From: Fontibacter flavus
Lineage (GTDB): Bacteria > Bacteroidota > Bacteroidia > Cytophagales > Cyclobacteriaceae
Direction: 5' to 3'
NCBI RefSeq assembly: GCF_042432905.1
Contig: NZ_JBHLWI010000033.1
Coordinates: forward strand, 27,954 to 91,953
Length of the DNA stretch: 64,000 nt
Shown here one piece after another: positions 1 to 8,126 of this stretch. The translations under genes and the position numbers were made by a program. Position 1 is the first letter of the stretch. The number at the start of each line of letters is the position of its first letter. The notes beneath the pieces were generated by a model. That model was not told where the DNA came from. It did not search any database and saw only the letters and a list, made by a program, of their open reading frames with translations.

Positions 1-149
1 ATATTAATAACGCACCTCAGGCAAACAAGTTTTCAAAAATCGTGTATATACATAAGATGCGTATATTCGGTATAGTCTGTAGATGGCTTGGATAAACGGG
101 GAAAAATGAAGTCAAAAAAAAATGTATTGAAAAGCTTTTGGTGATGGGT

Positions 150-178
150 AAAAAAAAAGTGGGGTGTTTTACCCCACT
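150..178 (-). terminator. Intrinsic terminator of the nucleoside phosphorylase gene
   Basis: Read on the minus strand, an 8-bp stem (AGTGGGGT/ACCCCACT) with a short loop runs straight into a run of about nine U residues. The stem includes the last codons of the phosphorylase gene and the stop codon lies in the loop, so coding and termination signals share sequence. Confidence 0.8.
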
Positions 179-1035
179 AAGTTTTCTAAGGTTTGTTGGA
201 TCAGCCTGTCGACTATACCATAGGCATTTTCGGTAAACTCATGCGTAATCCTATTGGCAATGATGGCATTAAGGCTCATGACTTCATGGCCCAATAACCT
301 ACCCATCGCATAGTATCCTGATGTTTCCATTTCAAAATTCGTGAGTTGGAAGCCATCAATATCCATGCTGCCCAATTTCTCAATGATATCAGGAATGGCT
401 GGTTTCAGTCTTACTTCCCTTCCCTGAGGACCAAAAAATCCCGGGCAGGTCACGGTATTGCCATGCAACATGCCTTTACCTACTTGCTCAAGAAGTTTTT
501 TAGAACCTTCAATACAATAAGGCTGGAAACTTAATCCGAGATTTTTCTGAATTTCCAAACCGATTTTTTCTTCTATTGCAGAATAATCGGTTTTGTAAAA
601 TGCCATCAAGGTATCCAGTCCAATTCCATAGGCAGAGGCCAGTAATGACCCGGCGGGGATTTCTTTACGCATACTGCCTGAAGTCCCTATTCGGATAATA
701 TTCAGGCTGGTATGCTCTTCTTTTGGAAGTCGGGTTTTGAGGTCTATATTGACCAAGGCATCGAGTTCGGTCATAAAAATCTCGATATTGTCTGTACCCA
801 TTCCTGTACTGATGGCCGTAATCCTTTTTCCCTTATAGGTACCTGTATGGGTAACAAACTCTCTCTTGGATAGGGTGAATTCAATCGTGTCAAAATACTG
901 GGACACTTTCTTTACCCGGTCAGGGTCTCCCACCGCAATAACAGTTGAAGCCAGGTGTTCTGGCTTCAAGTTGAGATGATAAATACTTCCGTCAGGATTA
1001 ATGATCAGCTCCGACTCTGGAATCCTTTTGCTCAT
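169..1035 (-). CDS. Nucleoside phosphorylase (uridine phosphorylase-like)
   Basis: A 288-residue cytosolic enzyme of the PNP/UDP phosphorylase family, which splits a nucleoside with phosphate into base and ribose-1-phosphate. The phosphate-binding GDPDRV motif lies near residue 33, the family core contains MGTDNIEIF, and the base/ribose pocket motif NFEMETSGYY is near the C-terminus. The open frame runs further upstream, but the extra 94 residues are out-of-frame translation of trhO. The start at MSKRIPES fits the family's length and N-terminus. It overlaps the 3' end of trhO by 38 nt, implying translational coupling. Uridine is the likeliest substrate, but specificity cannot be fixed from sequence alone. 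Confidence 0.85.
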   Translation of the reverse strand: MSKRIPESELIINPDGSIYHLNLKPEHLASTVIAVGDPDRVKKVSQYFDTIEFTLSKREFVTHTGTYKGKRITAISTGMGTDNIEIFMTELDALVNIDLKTRLPKEEHTSLNIIRIGTSGSMRKEIPAGSLLASAYGIGLDTLMAFYKTDYSAIEEKIGLEIQKNLGLSFQPYCIEGSKKLLEQVGKGMLHGNTVTCPGFFGPQGREVRLKPAIPDIIEKLGSMDIDGFQLTNFEMETSGYYAMGRLLGHEVMSLNAIIANRITHEFTENAYGIVDRLIQQTLENLVG

Positions 1036-2011
1036 GAATCGTTTGTTTAATTTTTTCTTTATCCTGTCTTCTGAAAAGTCCTTTGTACGGATTGTAACCA
1101 TTGGTGTTTTTCTGGTAATATCCCGTGCCGTCATATGGGCGTTTTTCAGGGTTTTCCTTGCATTCCACTGAACATGCACCTTCCATCTCCCAGCCACATT
1201 TTTCACAGATCGGAAGATGGGCGTTGCAGGTTGGGTTGGCACAATTGACCATTCTGTCGCATTCAGTGCCACAGACATGACAGGTAGAGATGACGGTAGG
1301 ATTGACTTTGTTGACATCCACCGCTATTCTGTTGTCAAAAACGTAACATTTTCCCTCGAAGTCTTCACCACCGGCTTCCATGCCATATTTGATGATGCCC
1401 CCATGGAGTTGGTACACATCCTGGAATCCCTGTTCTAAAAGAAAGGCAGATGCTTTTTCACACTTGATACCACCTGTGCAATAGGTCAGAACTTTCTTGC
1501 CTTTCAGATGCTCCAGTTCTTTGACTTTTTCCGGAAAGTCCCTGAAGTTGTCTATGTCCAAAGTGATGGCATTCTTAAACCTGCCCAATTCATGCTCGTA
1601 ATTGGACCTCACATCCAAGATGACCACATCTTCCTCATCTTTGAGTTTTCTGAAATCTTCAGGTTCGAGGTGTTTTCCAGTTTTGACATTTGGGTCGATA
1701 TGCCTCAGGCTGCTGTGGACGATTTCCGATTTGACCCTAACATGGATTTTTGCAAAAGTATGCTGATCATGCGCATCAACCTTGAATTCAGTTTTGGCAA
1801 ATCTAGGGTCAGCATGCACATAAGCCATGTACTTTTCGCAATCTTCCTTAAGACCCGAAACTGTCCCATTGAGACCTTCTGGGGAGATGATGATTCTTCC
1901 CCTGATCTTGTTTTCAATACAGAATAGATGGTGTTCTTCTCTGTAAGCCTCAGGATCATCAATCTGGGCATAGCAATAATAAAGCAGTACGTTGTAATCT
2001 TTGTTTTCCAT
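998..2011 (-). CDS. trhO: tRNA uridine(34) hydroxylase, rhodanese family
   Basis: A 337-residue protein of the YceA/TrhO family, which hydroxylates U34 of tRNA to 5-hydroxyuridine using O2. The N-terminal acylphosphatase-like half is followed by a rhodanese domain (about residues 115-215) whose active-site loop is YCTGGIKCEKA. The catalytic Cys is at about 178, matching the E. coli position. A Cys-rich tail (CHVCGTECD, CANPTCN, CEKCGW) probably binds zinc, as is usual in this family. The gene starts at an ATG after a 55-bp gap from the acyltransferase gene and overlaps the downstream phosphorylase by 38 nt. Confidence 0.93.
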   Translation of the reverse strand: MENKDYNVLLYYCYAQIDDPEAYREEHHLFCIENKIRGRIIISPEGLNGTVSGLKEDCEKYMAYVHADPRFAKTEFKVDAHDQHTFAKIHVRVKSEIVHSSLRHIDPNVKTGKHLEPEDFRKLKDEEDVVILDVRSNYEHELGRFKNAITLDIDNFRDFPEKVKELEHLKGKKVLTYCTGGIKCEKASAFLLEQGFQDVYQLHGGIIKYGMEAGGEDFEGKCYVFDNRIAVDVNKVNPTVISTCHVCGTECDRMVNCANPTCNAHLPICEKCGWEMEGACSVECKENPEKRPYDGTGYYQKNTNGYNPYKGLFRRQDKEKIKQTIHEQKDSRVGADH

Positions 2012-2066
2012 AACTTAGGCCCTGTTTCCGACAGGGTGTTTTGGTTTATTAATTGAATTGATTTTT

Positions 2067-2705
2067 TTATTTCTTGATAGGCGCCGCAGGGTTGCCAAAA
2101 ACGGTTTCCCCGTCTTTCACATCCGAGATCACGATCGAGCCTGCACCTACCCTGGCATTTTTTCCGATAGTAACACCAGAAACAATGACCACGCCGGATC
2201 CGATGAAGGCGCCTTCTTTCACAACCACACCCGCATTGATAATAGAGCCAGCTCCGACCTGTACAAAGTCCCCTATCTCTGCTAGGTGATCAATGATCGC
2301 TGCGCTGTGCAGGATACAATGATTTCCAAGTTTTGCACCTGCGCCAATGTTTGCCTGGGCATTGATAAAATTTCCATGTCCTAAGGTCGCATCGGTGGAA
2401 ATGTATGAAGTTTTGTGTATGGCATTGATCGGCTGTACCTTTCTTTTTTCATTCAGCATTTGGACTAAAAACTGACGGTATTTATTGTCATCAACTGCCA
2501 CAAATGCTTCGCATTTTTTACCGATAAGTTTGAGAAAGCCATCATCTTCCGGATTGCCCAGCACTGGGACCACGTTGATTTCTGTTCCATGCAGCTTTTC
2601 ATCCTCGTCCAAAAAGCCATACACGATAACCTGATTGCTATTGAAGATCTCCAACGCGGGGTGGGCTATCCCCTTTGCTCCCAAAATAATGACTGGTTTG
2701 TCCAT
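2067..2705 (-). CDS. Hexapeptide-repeat acetyltransferase, NeuD/PglD-like
   Basis: A 212-residue protein. An N-terminal Rossmann-like PglD_N segment begins KPVIILGAKG. From about residue 90 to the end are imperfect hexapeptide repeats (LGHGNFINAQANIG, VVKEGAFIGSGVVIV) of a left-handed beta-helix, as in sugar O/N-acetyltransferases that use acetyl-CoA. The ATG at MDKPVII is preferred over an in-frame ATG eight codons upstream because it matches the family's N-terminus. There is no sugar-biosynthesis cluster here, so the acceptor is unknown. It lies between a DUF2851 gene and trhO on the same strand. Confidence 0.8.
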   Translation of the reverse strand: MDKPVIILGAKGIAHPALEIFNSNQVIVYGFLDEDEKLHGTEINVVPVLGNPEDDGFLKLIGKKCEAFVAVDDNKYRQFLVQMLNEKRKVQPINAIHKTSYISTDATLGHGNFINAQANIGAGAKLGNHCILHSAAIIDHLAEIGDFVQVGAGSIINAGVVVKEGAFIGSGVVIVSGVTIGKNARVGAGSIVISDVKDGETVFGNPAAPIKK

Positions 2706-2760
2706 GTTTTTGTAATAATTGGATGGCAAAAGTACAGCAATTCAGCCTTTAAAGCAAAAA

Positions 2761-4056
2761 TCATTTCTTTTGAGGCTTGAGCATGTTCTGTCCAATTTTA
2801 CAATCCAGACACTTTTTCTCCTTACAATATTGGTGGTAAAGTCCCAACATCCCCTGACTGTCAAACGCAGTGAGAGCATTCCAGTCATGGCATGCAAACT
2901 TCCGTATGATGAAGTTGTCCTCTGCGGGGACTTCCTGGAGTAAATCCAGACATTTCTCCTTCCAGTCAGCATCTTGAATATATTGACCATAACCATACCA
3001 TAGTGGTGTGACAAAATTGATCATCAATAAATTCAGGGTGTTTTTACTCAATTTTTTAGGTAAAGGCTTAGAAGTTGGTACTCCCAGTTTGTAATGGTTT
3101 TGCCAATATTGCCCGGTGCTGATTCCAAAAACTTTCTCAAAATTCCCCAGTTTATGGGTAGACGAAACGGTGGAAGCAAAAAGATTGGGATGCTGATTGA
3201 GCACTGCACAGAGCTGTGCTATCCTGAGAAAAGGAAAGTTATGTGGTCTCACCCCCATCATCTTCCAGTCCTGGTTCTGTACTTTGGGGCTGAGTTGGTA
3301 TTTTTTTCGGTAGAATAAATATTCGTTTCTCAGCAAGTTACTGTATTCATCCACAGGGTCTTCTGGAATCAATCCAGCCTGCCCGAACAAAATAGCCTCA
3401 ATGGCCAGTGGTTGGTTGCTGTGTTTTTGGAGTAATCGGTAAGGGACACTCTCTGCCAATCGGAGCATTGGCTCAGCATTGGTTTTGAATCCGAAACACT
3501 TGAAAAGCCAACGGAAAGTTGTTTCTTCCCAGTCATTTTTGGTGTCAGCCAGGATCTCCAAAAAGGCAGCAGATTTTGTTTCCAGCCTTTCCAACAGAGC
3601 TTTTTCAAGCATGGAAAATTTGATGATAGGGGCTATTTCCTTCAGGTTTGGTCCACATAGGATTTCTTCCCGGCTATTGGCCAGCCGTTCATAATTTCTG
3701 ATGACATCCAGCCAGATTTTTCCTTTGAGTTCCAAGGTCGGAATAGGGCTGCCATCCTCATGAAGAATAGGCAGGTCTGCATCATAGACCACATGGAGGA
3801 TGACGGAATTATAGCGCTCATCCTTGCTGTGTTCGTGCTGAATCCAATCGGAGGCTTTGCGGTGAACTTCTACATGACCAATGTAGTCTAACATGCCGAT
3901 TTTGACTTGGGCTTCAATAAAGTCAGGACCCTCGTAGAAATTGTGATATCCTATTTTCTTGATTTCTAGACCAAGTCCGTCGGTGGTCTGTAAATTGTTT
4001 TTATCAAAATACTGGTATTTCCATACCGACTGAAGAAAATTTTCCTGAAAATCCAT
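2761..4056 (-). CDS. DUF2851 family protein
   Basis: A 431-residue protein matching my memory of the Bacteroidota DUF2851 family. Recognisable segments are the N-terminal FLQSVWKYQYFD, then GHVEVHRKASDW and the VVYDAD strand. The function is not known. The C-terminus carries a compact CKEKKCLDCKIG cluster that could bind metal. The first possible codon is a TTG, but the ATG two codons later is the better start. It diverges from the histidine kinase gene over a 75-bp gap. There is no signal peptide or membrane segment, so it is probably cytosolic. Confidence 0.8.
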   Translation of the reverse strand: MDFQENFLQSVWKYQYFDKNNLQTTDGLGLEIKKIGYHNFYEGPDFIEAQVKIGMLDYIGHVEVHRKASDWIQHEHSKDERYNSVILHVVYDADLPILHEDGSPIPTLELKGKIWLDVIRNYERLANSREEILCGPNLKEIAPIIKFSMLEKALLERLETKSAAFLEILADTKNDWEETTFRWLFKCFGFKTNAEPMLRLAESVPYRLLQKHSNQPLAIEAILFGQAGLIPEDPVDEYSNLLRNEYLFYRKKYQLSPKVQNQDWKMMGVRPHNFPFLRIAQLCAVLNQHPNLFASTVSSTHKLGNFEKVFGISTGQYWQNHYKLGVPTSKPLPKKLSKNTLNLLMINFVTPLWYGYGQYIQDADWKEKCLDLLQEVPAEDNFIIRKFACHDWNALTAFDSQGMLGLYHQYCKEKKCLDCKIGQNMLKPQKK

Positions 4057-4131
4057 ATCCAAAAATGTGTTTAAAAATTAAGTCAACAGTTTTCTAAATA
4101 ATCATTTAATTTAACGTGAAAATTTAGATTC

Positions 4132-5913
4132 ATGAAATACTTATACCTTATTTTCTTCTTTTTTGTTGGTGTTTCGCATGGCCAACAGTCCACGGTAGAC
4201 AGTTTACTTTTAGAATCAAAAAACAATCACCCTGATTCTATCCTATCCAGGGTATTTAATAATCTTTTTTTGGAGTATGCTTTTAAGGACAATGGTCTTG
4301 CATTTGAATATTTGGATACCGCAATATTTTATGCCAAGAATTCTATGGATCAAAGGAGTTTGGGCAGATATTACAATAACAGGGGAGTCATTCTGCAGCA
4401 TACCGGTAGACCTAATGTAGCCATGCAAAGTTATTTGGAAGCCTTGCCTTTTGCGGAGTCTGCCCAAGATAGTTCTACCTTGCTCAGAATCTACGGTAAT
4501 ATGGCGGGAATCTACATGGGAAGGCAGGAGAACAACAAGGCCAAAAATTATTTTCAAAAGATAATCGATTTGGTAGACCAAGAGAAAGATCCCCATACTT
4601 ATCTGAAAACCCTCAATAATTTGGGGCTTATTTTCAAAAGAGATGGAGAAATAGAAGAGGCTTTGAATTCCCTTGATCAGGGATTGAAGATTGCCAGATC
4701 ATTGGAAAGCGAGGCTGATATTGCTAATATCCAGAATAATTTTGGGCTAATATATCTTGATATGGGTGATTACCCTAATGCAAAAATCTGCTTTGATGAA
4801 GCGCTGACTCTTAACCGGAAAATTGGGAATACCTATCAGGAAATCATGAACAGACTCAATTTGGGCAATTTGTATTTTGGTCAAAAAGATTACCCCAAAG
4901 TAATTCGGGAGAGTGAGGTGGCACTTGGTCTTGCCACGGATCATAATTATGTGGAAGAACAGGCCTTGGCCAATAAGCTTTTGTATGAGGTCTATAAAGA
5001 GTTAGGCCAAATTCCAAAAGCGTTCTCTTTTTTAGAGGCATATGCCCAGCTCAATGAAGAATACCTCAAGGATACTTACAGTAAGGAAGTAGCGGAACTG
5101 CAGGAAGAATTCGAGTCGGTAAAAAATGAACAGGAGATTGTGGAGTTAAAACAAAGGGAGGAAACTCAGGCAGCAATCCTGGCGAAAAAAAATGTTCAGG
5201 TGACACTTGGGGCAGTACTATTTTTGGTCATGTCGGCCTTGTTGGCTTTGGTGTATTACTTATTTACACTGAAAAAGAAATCCGCTCGTGAATTGGAAGC
5301 AAAGAACCAGCGTATTGAAACCCTGATCAGGGAGTTGCATCATCGTGTCAAGAACAACCTACAGATTGTCACAAGTTTGTTAAATCTGCAGTATAATAGG
5401 ATAGAAGATGAGGAAACCAAGCAGGCTATTAGAGAAGGACAAAGTAGACTAGAGGCCATGTCCCTCATTCATAAAAACCTGTATCTGGAAGAAGATTTAT
5501 CTGGACTGGACATCAAAGAATACATGGATTTTCTGACCAAAAGTCTTGCTGTGAGTTATGGATACCCAGTAGAGGTTGTCAACAATAAAATTGAATTGGA
5601 TAATCCTTTTCTTGGACTCGACGTGGCAGTTCCATTGGGTTTAATAGTCAATGAGTTGGCTTCAAACGCTTTCAAGTATGCCTTTGAGCAGAAAGAATAT
5701 GCAAAACTTATCCTTGAAATGAAGGAAAAAGATAGTAAAATAGTATTCCGGTTGAAAGACAATGGAAAGGGTCTTCCTGAAAACTTTAAACCTGAAAGAA
5801 GTCCTTCTTTTGGACTTAAACTGGTTACATCTTTGATCAAACAATTAAACTCCAAACTAGAGTCAAGCTCAGAACAAGGTACTGAGTTTGTCTTCGAATT
5901 TGTAAGGAAATAG
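4132..5913 (+). CDS. TPR-containing membrane histidine kinase (HisKA_2 type)
   Basis: A 593-residue sensor kinase. A signal peptide (about residues 1-17) is followed by tetratricopeptide repeats (about 75-300), a coiled coil (about 305-355) and one membrane helix (about 356-380). A HisKA_2 phosphoacceptor region follows, with ELHHRVKNNLQ at 401-411 and His404 the likely phosphosite. The C-terminal ATPase domain has the N-box VNELASNAFKYAF and the G-boxes DNGKGLP and SFGLKLV. The TPR half is predicted to be periplasmic and may sense a protein or peptide. It lies 4 nt from the response regulator gene, so the two form a two-component operon. The signal is unknown. Confidence 0.88.
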   Translation: MKYLYLIFFFFVGVSHGQQSTVDSLLLESKNNHPDSILSRVFNNLFLEYAFKDNGLAFEYLDTAIFYAKNSMDQRSLGRYYNNRGVILQHTGRPNVAMQSYLEALPFAESAQDSSTLLRIYGNMAGIYMGRQENNKAKNYFQKIIDLVDQEKDPHTYLKTLNNLGLIFKRDGEIEEALNSLDQGLKIARSLESEADIANIQNNFGLIYLDMGDYPNAKICFDEALTLNRKIGNTYQEIMNRLNLGNLYFGQKDYPKVIRESEVALGLATDHNYVEEQALANKLLYEVYKELGQIPKAFSFLEAYAQLNEEYLKDTYSKEVAELQEEFESVKNEQEIVELKQREETQAAILAKKNVQVTLGAVLFLVMSALLALVYYLFTLKKKSARELEAKNQRIETLIRELHHRVKNNLQIVTSLLNLQYNRIEDEETKQAIREGQSRLEAMSLIHKNLYLEEDLSGLDIKEYMDFLTKSLAVSYGYPVEVVNNKIELDNPFLGLDVAVPLGLIVNELASNAFKYAFEQKEYAKLILEMKEKDSKIVFRLKDNGKGLPENFKPERSPSFGLKLVTSLIKQLNSKLESSSEQGTEFVFEFVRK

Positions 5914-5917
5914 CAGC

Positions 5918-6502
5918 ATGTCCCAATCGAAAATATTAATTGTAGAAGATGAGATCATTGTAACCATGGACTTGGAAGAGACCTTGGCAAGACTGGGATT
6001 TGAAGTAATTGGTGCAGCAAATACACCTGAGGAAGCGAGAGATTTTTTTGCTGTACAAGTTCCAGATGTGATCGTCTGTGACATCAATTTGAATGCTGAT
6101 ATTGACGGGATAGCGCTGATGAAGGAATTAATGAGGAAGGGTGATTTCAAAGTGATTTTTCTTACTGCCTTCCATGATGACCAAACTATAGCAAAAACCT
6201 TGGAGATTGAGGGAAGTTTTTATTTGGTGAAACCGTTTAATGCTAACCAGTTAAAGGCAAGCTTGCAGATTGTACTTTCCAAAAACCAGGGAAATCAGAC
6301 TGAAGCGCCTGATTTTTTATCTTCACGGGAACTGGAAATTATCGGGTTGTTGGCGGACGGAAAGTCATCCTATGAAATAGCCGATGCCCTGAACATCAGC
6401 TACCATACCATCACCACACACACCAAAAATATCCGAAAGAAACTGGATGTGCATACCAACCTGGATGTGGTCGCCAAGGCTTTAAAAAATAAATGGATCT
6501 AA
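5918..6502 (+). CDS. Response regulator, receiver plus LuxR-type HTH
   Basis: A 194-residue DNA-binding response regulator. The receiver domain (about residues 4-120) has the acidic pair DE at 11-12, phosphoacceptor Asp55 (VCDINLN), a conserved Thr near 88 (FLTAF) and Lys in LVKPFN. A C-terminal GerE/LuxR helix-turn-helix (about 132-190) contains SSRELEIIGLLADGKS and TITTHTKNIRKKL. It follows the kinase gene with a 4-nt gap, so it is the obvious partner. Target genes cannot be inferred from this window. Confidence 0.9.
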   Translation: MSQSKILIVEDEIIVTMDLEETLARLGFEVIGAANTPEEARDFFAVQVPDVIVCDINLNADIDGIALMKELMRKGDFKVIFLTAFHDDQTIAKTLEIEGSFYLVKPFNANQLKASLQIVLSKNQGNQTEAPDFLSSRELEIIGLLADGKSSYEIADALNISYHTITTHTKNIRKKLDVHTNLDVVAKALKNKWI

Positions 6503-6545
6503 CAAAAAGCTTGTCAGACCCATATTTGTCAAATCGGATTGTTTC

Positions 6546-7367
6546 TTAAAGTGAAAGATACTTGTCCAATAAAACCGCCATTTCTTCCTGTAATTTTTTG
6601 GCTTCTTTACCAGCTGCCTCGGCAAAATCTTCTCCATTACTCGCATAAATTATTCCTCTTGATGAATTGACCAGTAATCCGCATTCTGAGTTCATGCCAT
6701 ATTTTGCTACATCTTTAAGGCTGCCTCCCTGTGCACCTACGCCAGGAACCAGGAAAAAATGCTCGGGAACAATTTTTCTCACTTCTGCAATTTTTTCTCC
6801 CCTTGTAGCGCCCACCACATACATCATATTTTCAGGTGTTCCCCATTTACTGCTTTTTTCCAAAACTTCCTGAAACAGTGGCTTGCCTTCTGCTGACCTG
6901 GTCAATTGAAAATCCATACTGCCTTCGTTGGAGGTCAAGGCCAATAAGATGACCCACTTGTCTTTAAACTCCAAAAAGGGTTTCACACTATCAATTCCCA
7001 TGTAAGGGGCCACTGTAATGGAATCAAAATCCATGGTTTCAAAAAATGCTTTGGCATAAAGCGAAGAGGTATTGCCGATATCACCTCGTTTTGCATCAGC
7101 TATGGTGAAGATACTTTTGGGAATATACTCCAGGGTTTTTTGCAAACTCTCCCATCCTTTTGTACCTAATGCTTCATAGAAGGCAATATTCGGTTTGTAA
7201 GCTACTGTATATTCCTGAGTAGCGTCAATGATCTGTTTGTTAAATTCATAAATTGGATCTGCTTCCTTCAATAAGTGGGCAGGGATTTTGGCAGGGTCAG
7301 TATCCAATCCGACACATAAAAATGATTTCTTTTGCTTGATCTGTTCGAATAGCGTTTTACGGTTCAT
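6546..7367 (-). CDS. pyrF: Orotidine 5'-phosphate decarboxylase
   Basis: A 273-residue enzyme that decarboxylates OMP to UMP, the last step of de novo pyrimidine synthesis. The catalytic DAKRGDIGN motif is at about residues 91-99, with the DxKxxD residues Asp91, Lys93 and Asp96. The length and N-terminus (FLCVGLDTDP) fit the longer group-2 OMP decarboxylases. The end of the protein includes the phosphate-binding segment SRGIIYAS. The gene lies downstream of lolA beyond a terminator, and converges with the response regulator gene. Confidence 0.95.
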   Translation of the reverse strand: MNRKTLFEQIKQKKSFLCVGLDTDPAKIPAHLLKEADPIYEFNKQIIDATQEYTVAYKPNIAFYEALGTKGWESLQKTLEYIPKSIFTIADAKRGDIGNTSSLYAKAFFETMDFDSITVAPYMGIDSVKPFLEFKDKWVILLALTSNEGSMDFQLTRSAEGKPLFQEVLEKSSKWGTPENMMYVVGATRGEKIAEVRKIVPEHFFLVPGVGAQGGSLKDVAKYGMNSECGLLVNSSRGIIYASNGEDFAEAAGKEAKKLQEEMAVLLDKYLSL

Positions 7368-7394
7368 CTTTTGGAGTTTTGCCCAAAATTAGGG

Positions 7395-7427
7395 ATAAAA
7401 AATAATCCTGAATCAAATTCAGGATTA
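7395..7427 (-). terminator. Intrinsic terminator after lolA
   Basis: On the minus strand an 11-bp perfect stem (TAATCCTGAAT/ATTCAGGATTA) with a 3-nt loop is followed by ATTTTTTA. It lies between the lolA stop codon and the pyrF start. Confidence 0.8.
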
Positions 7428-7430
7428 AAA

Positions 7431-8084
7431 TCAGCGAAGATCAATGATCTCAATTTTGCCGTATTTCTGTGGATTGAAGTTGAAATAGTTATCCGGTAGG
7501 TCAATTTCTGTATCAACAGATTTGAAACGGTATTTGAATACGCCTCCCTGATCGTCGAAAATCTGCCAGCCAAGTAAGTTTTTTTTGACTTTATCTATGG
7601 TGAGCAAGACCTTTTTGAAAGGAGCATTGGCATTTTCGGCTAATAGTTCGATCTCCTGGATGACAACTTTGTTTTCAGTTTTTTCTCCAAGTAATTTATA
7701 GTTATACCCTTTCTTGTAAATGTTGTAGACAGAAGAAGGTGTCAGTTCATCCCCCATTTCACTGGCATTATTGATGGTGACTTCTTTATAGTTGCCGTCT
7801 TCTATAAAAGTCCAGACAGTTTTTCCATTGTTGAAGATTTCCTGTTCCGGCAATTTGATATGGTATTTTTCTCCTTTGATGGCGATCTCTCCATTTTGGT
7901 TTTGGCTTCTTCCATCTGATAAATCAGTGTAGGAGAATTCGAAACTTGCTTTCACCCCCTTTAGAGAGGCGTATTTCTGACTGACACCATCCAGAATGCT
8001 TTTTGCCTTTGGATCTTTCTGCCCAAAAACAAAAGTGGAGGATATTCCGATCAGGAATAAAAGGAATAGAATTTTTTTAAACAT
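7431..8084 (-). CDS. lolA: Outer-membrane lipoprotein carrier protein LolA family
   Basis: A 217-residue periplasmic protein with a signal peptide ending near residue 21 (STFVFGQ). The mature LolA-like beta-fold includes YASLKGVKASFEFSYTD and TVWTFIEDGNYKEV. LolA carries lipoproteins from the inner to the outer membrane. The family call rests on the overall pattern and on the ftsK-lolA order that I recall as common in Bacteroidota. It starts 42 nt downstream of ftsK, so cotranscription is likely, and a strong terminator follows. Confidence 0.85.
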   Translation of the reverse strand: MFKKILFLLFLIGISSTFVFGQKDPKAKSILDGVSQKYASLKGVKASFEFSYTDLSDGRSQNQNGEIAIKGEKYHIKLPEQEIFNNGKTVWTFIEDGNYKEVTINNASEMGDELTPSSVYNIYKKGYNYKLLGEKTENKVVIQEIELLAENANAPFKKVLLTIDKVKKNLLGWQIFDDQGGVFKYRFKSVDTEIDLPDNYFNFNPQKYGKIEIIDLR

Positions 8085-8126
8085 GATAATTGTTACTTTA
8101 CGCTTGTGGACCTATGGCCACTTTAA

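Noticed and set aside
169..1317. 382-residue version of the nucleoside phosphorylase
   Set aside because: The extra 94 N-terminal residues are out-of-frame translation of trhO and do not belong to the family. The family-like start is at 1035.
1217..1438. Plus-strand open frames opposite trhO, ftsK, dnaJ, obgE and others
   Set aside because: They are antisense shadows of well-supported genes, with no family resemblance, start context or independent evidence.
2020..2036. Small hairpin CCCTGT/ACAGGG just upstream of trhO
   Set aside because: The stem is only 6 bp. It lacks a U run on the strand of the neighbouring genes and has no known regulatory match. It is too weak to call a terminator or riboswitch.
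4112..4122. TTAACGTGAA upstream of the histidine kinase, resembling the IS982 end and AATTCACGTTA near 11880
   Set aside because: The shared core is about 10 bp of AT-rich sequence and no other IS signature is present. Chance or a generic palindrome is more likely than an IS remnant.
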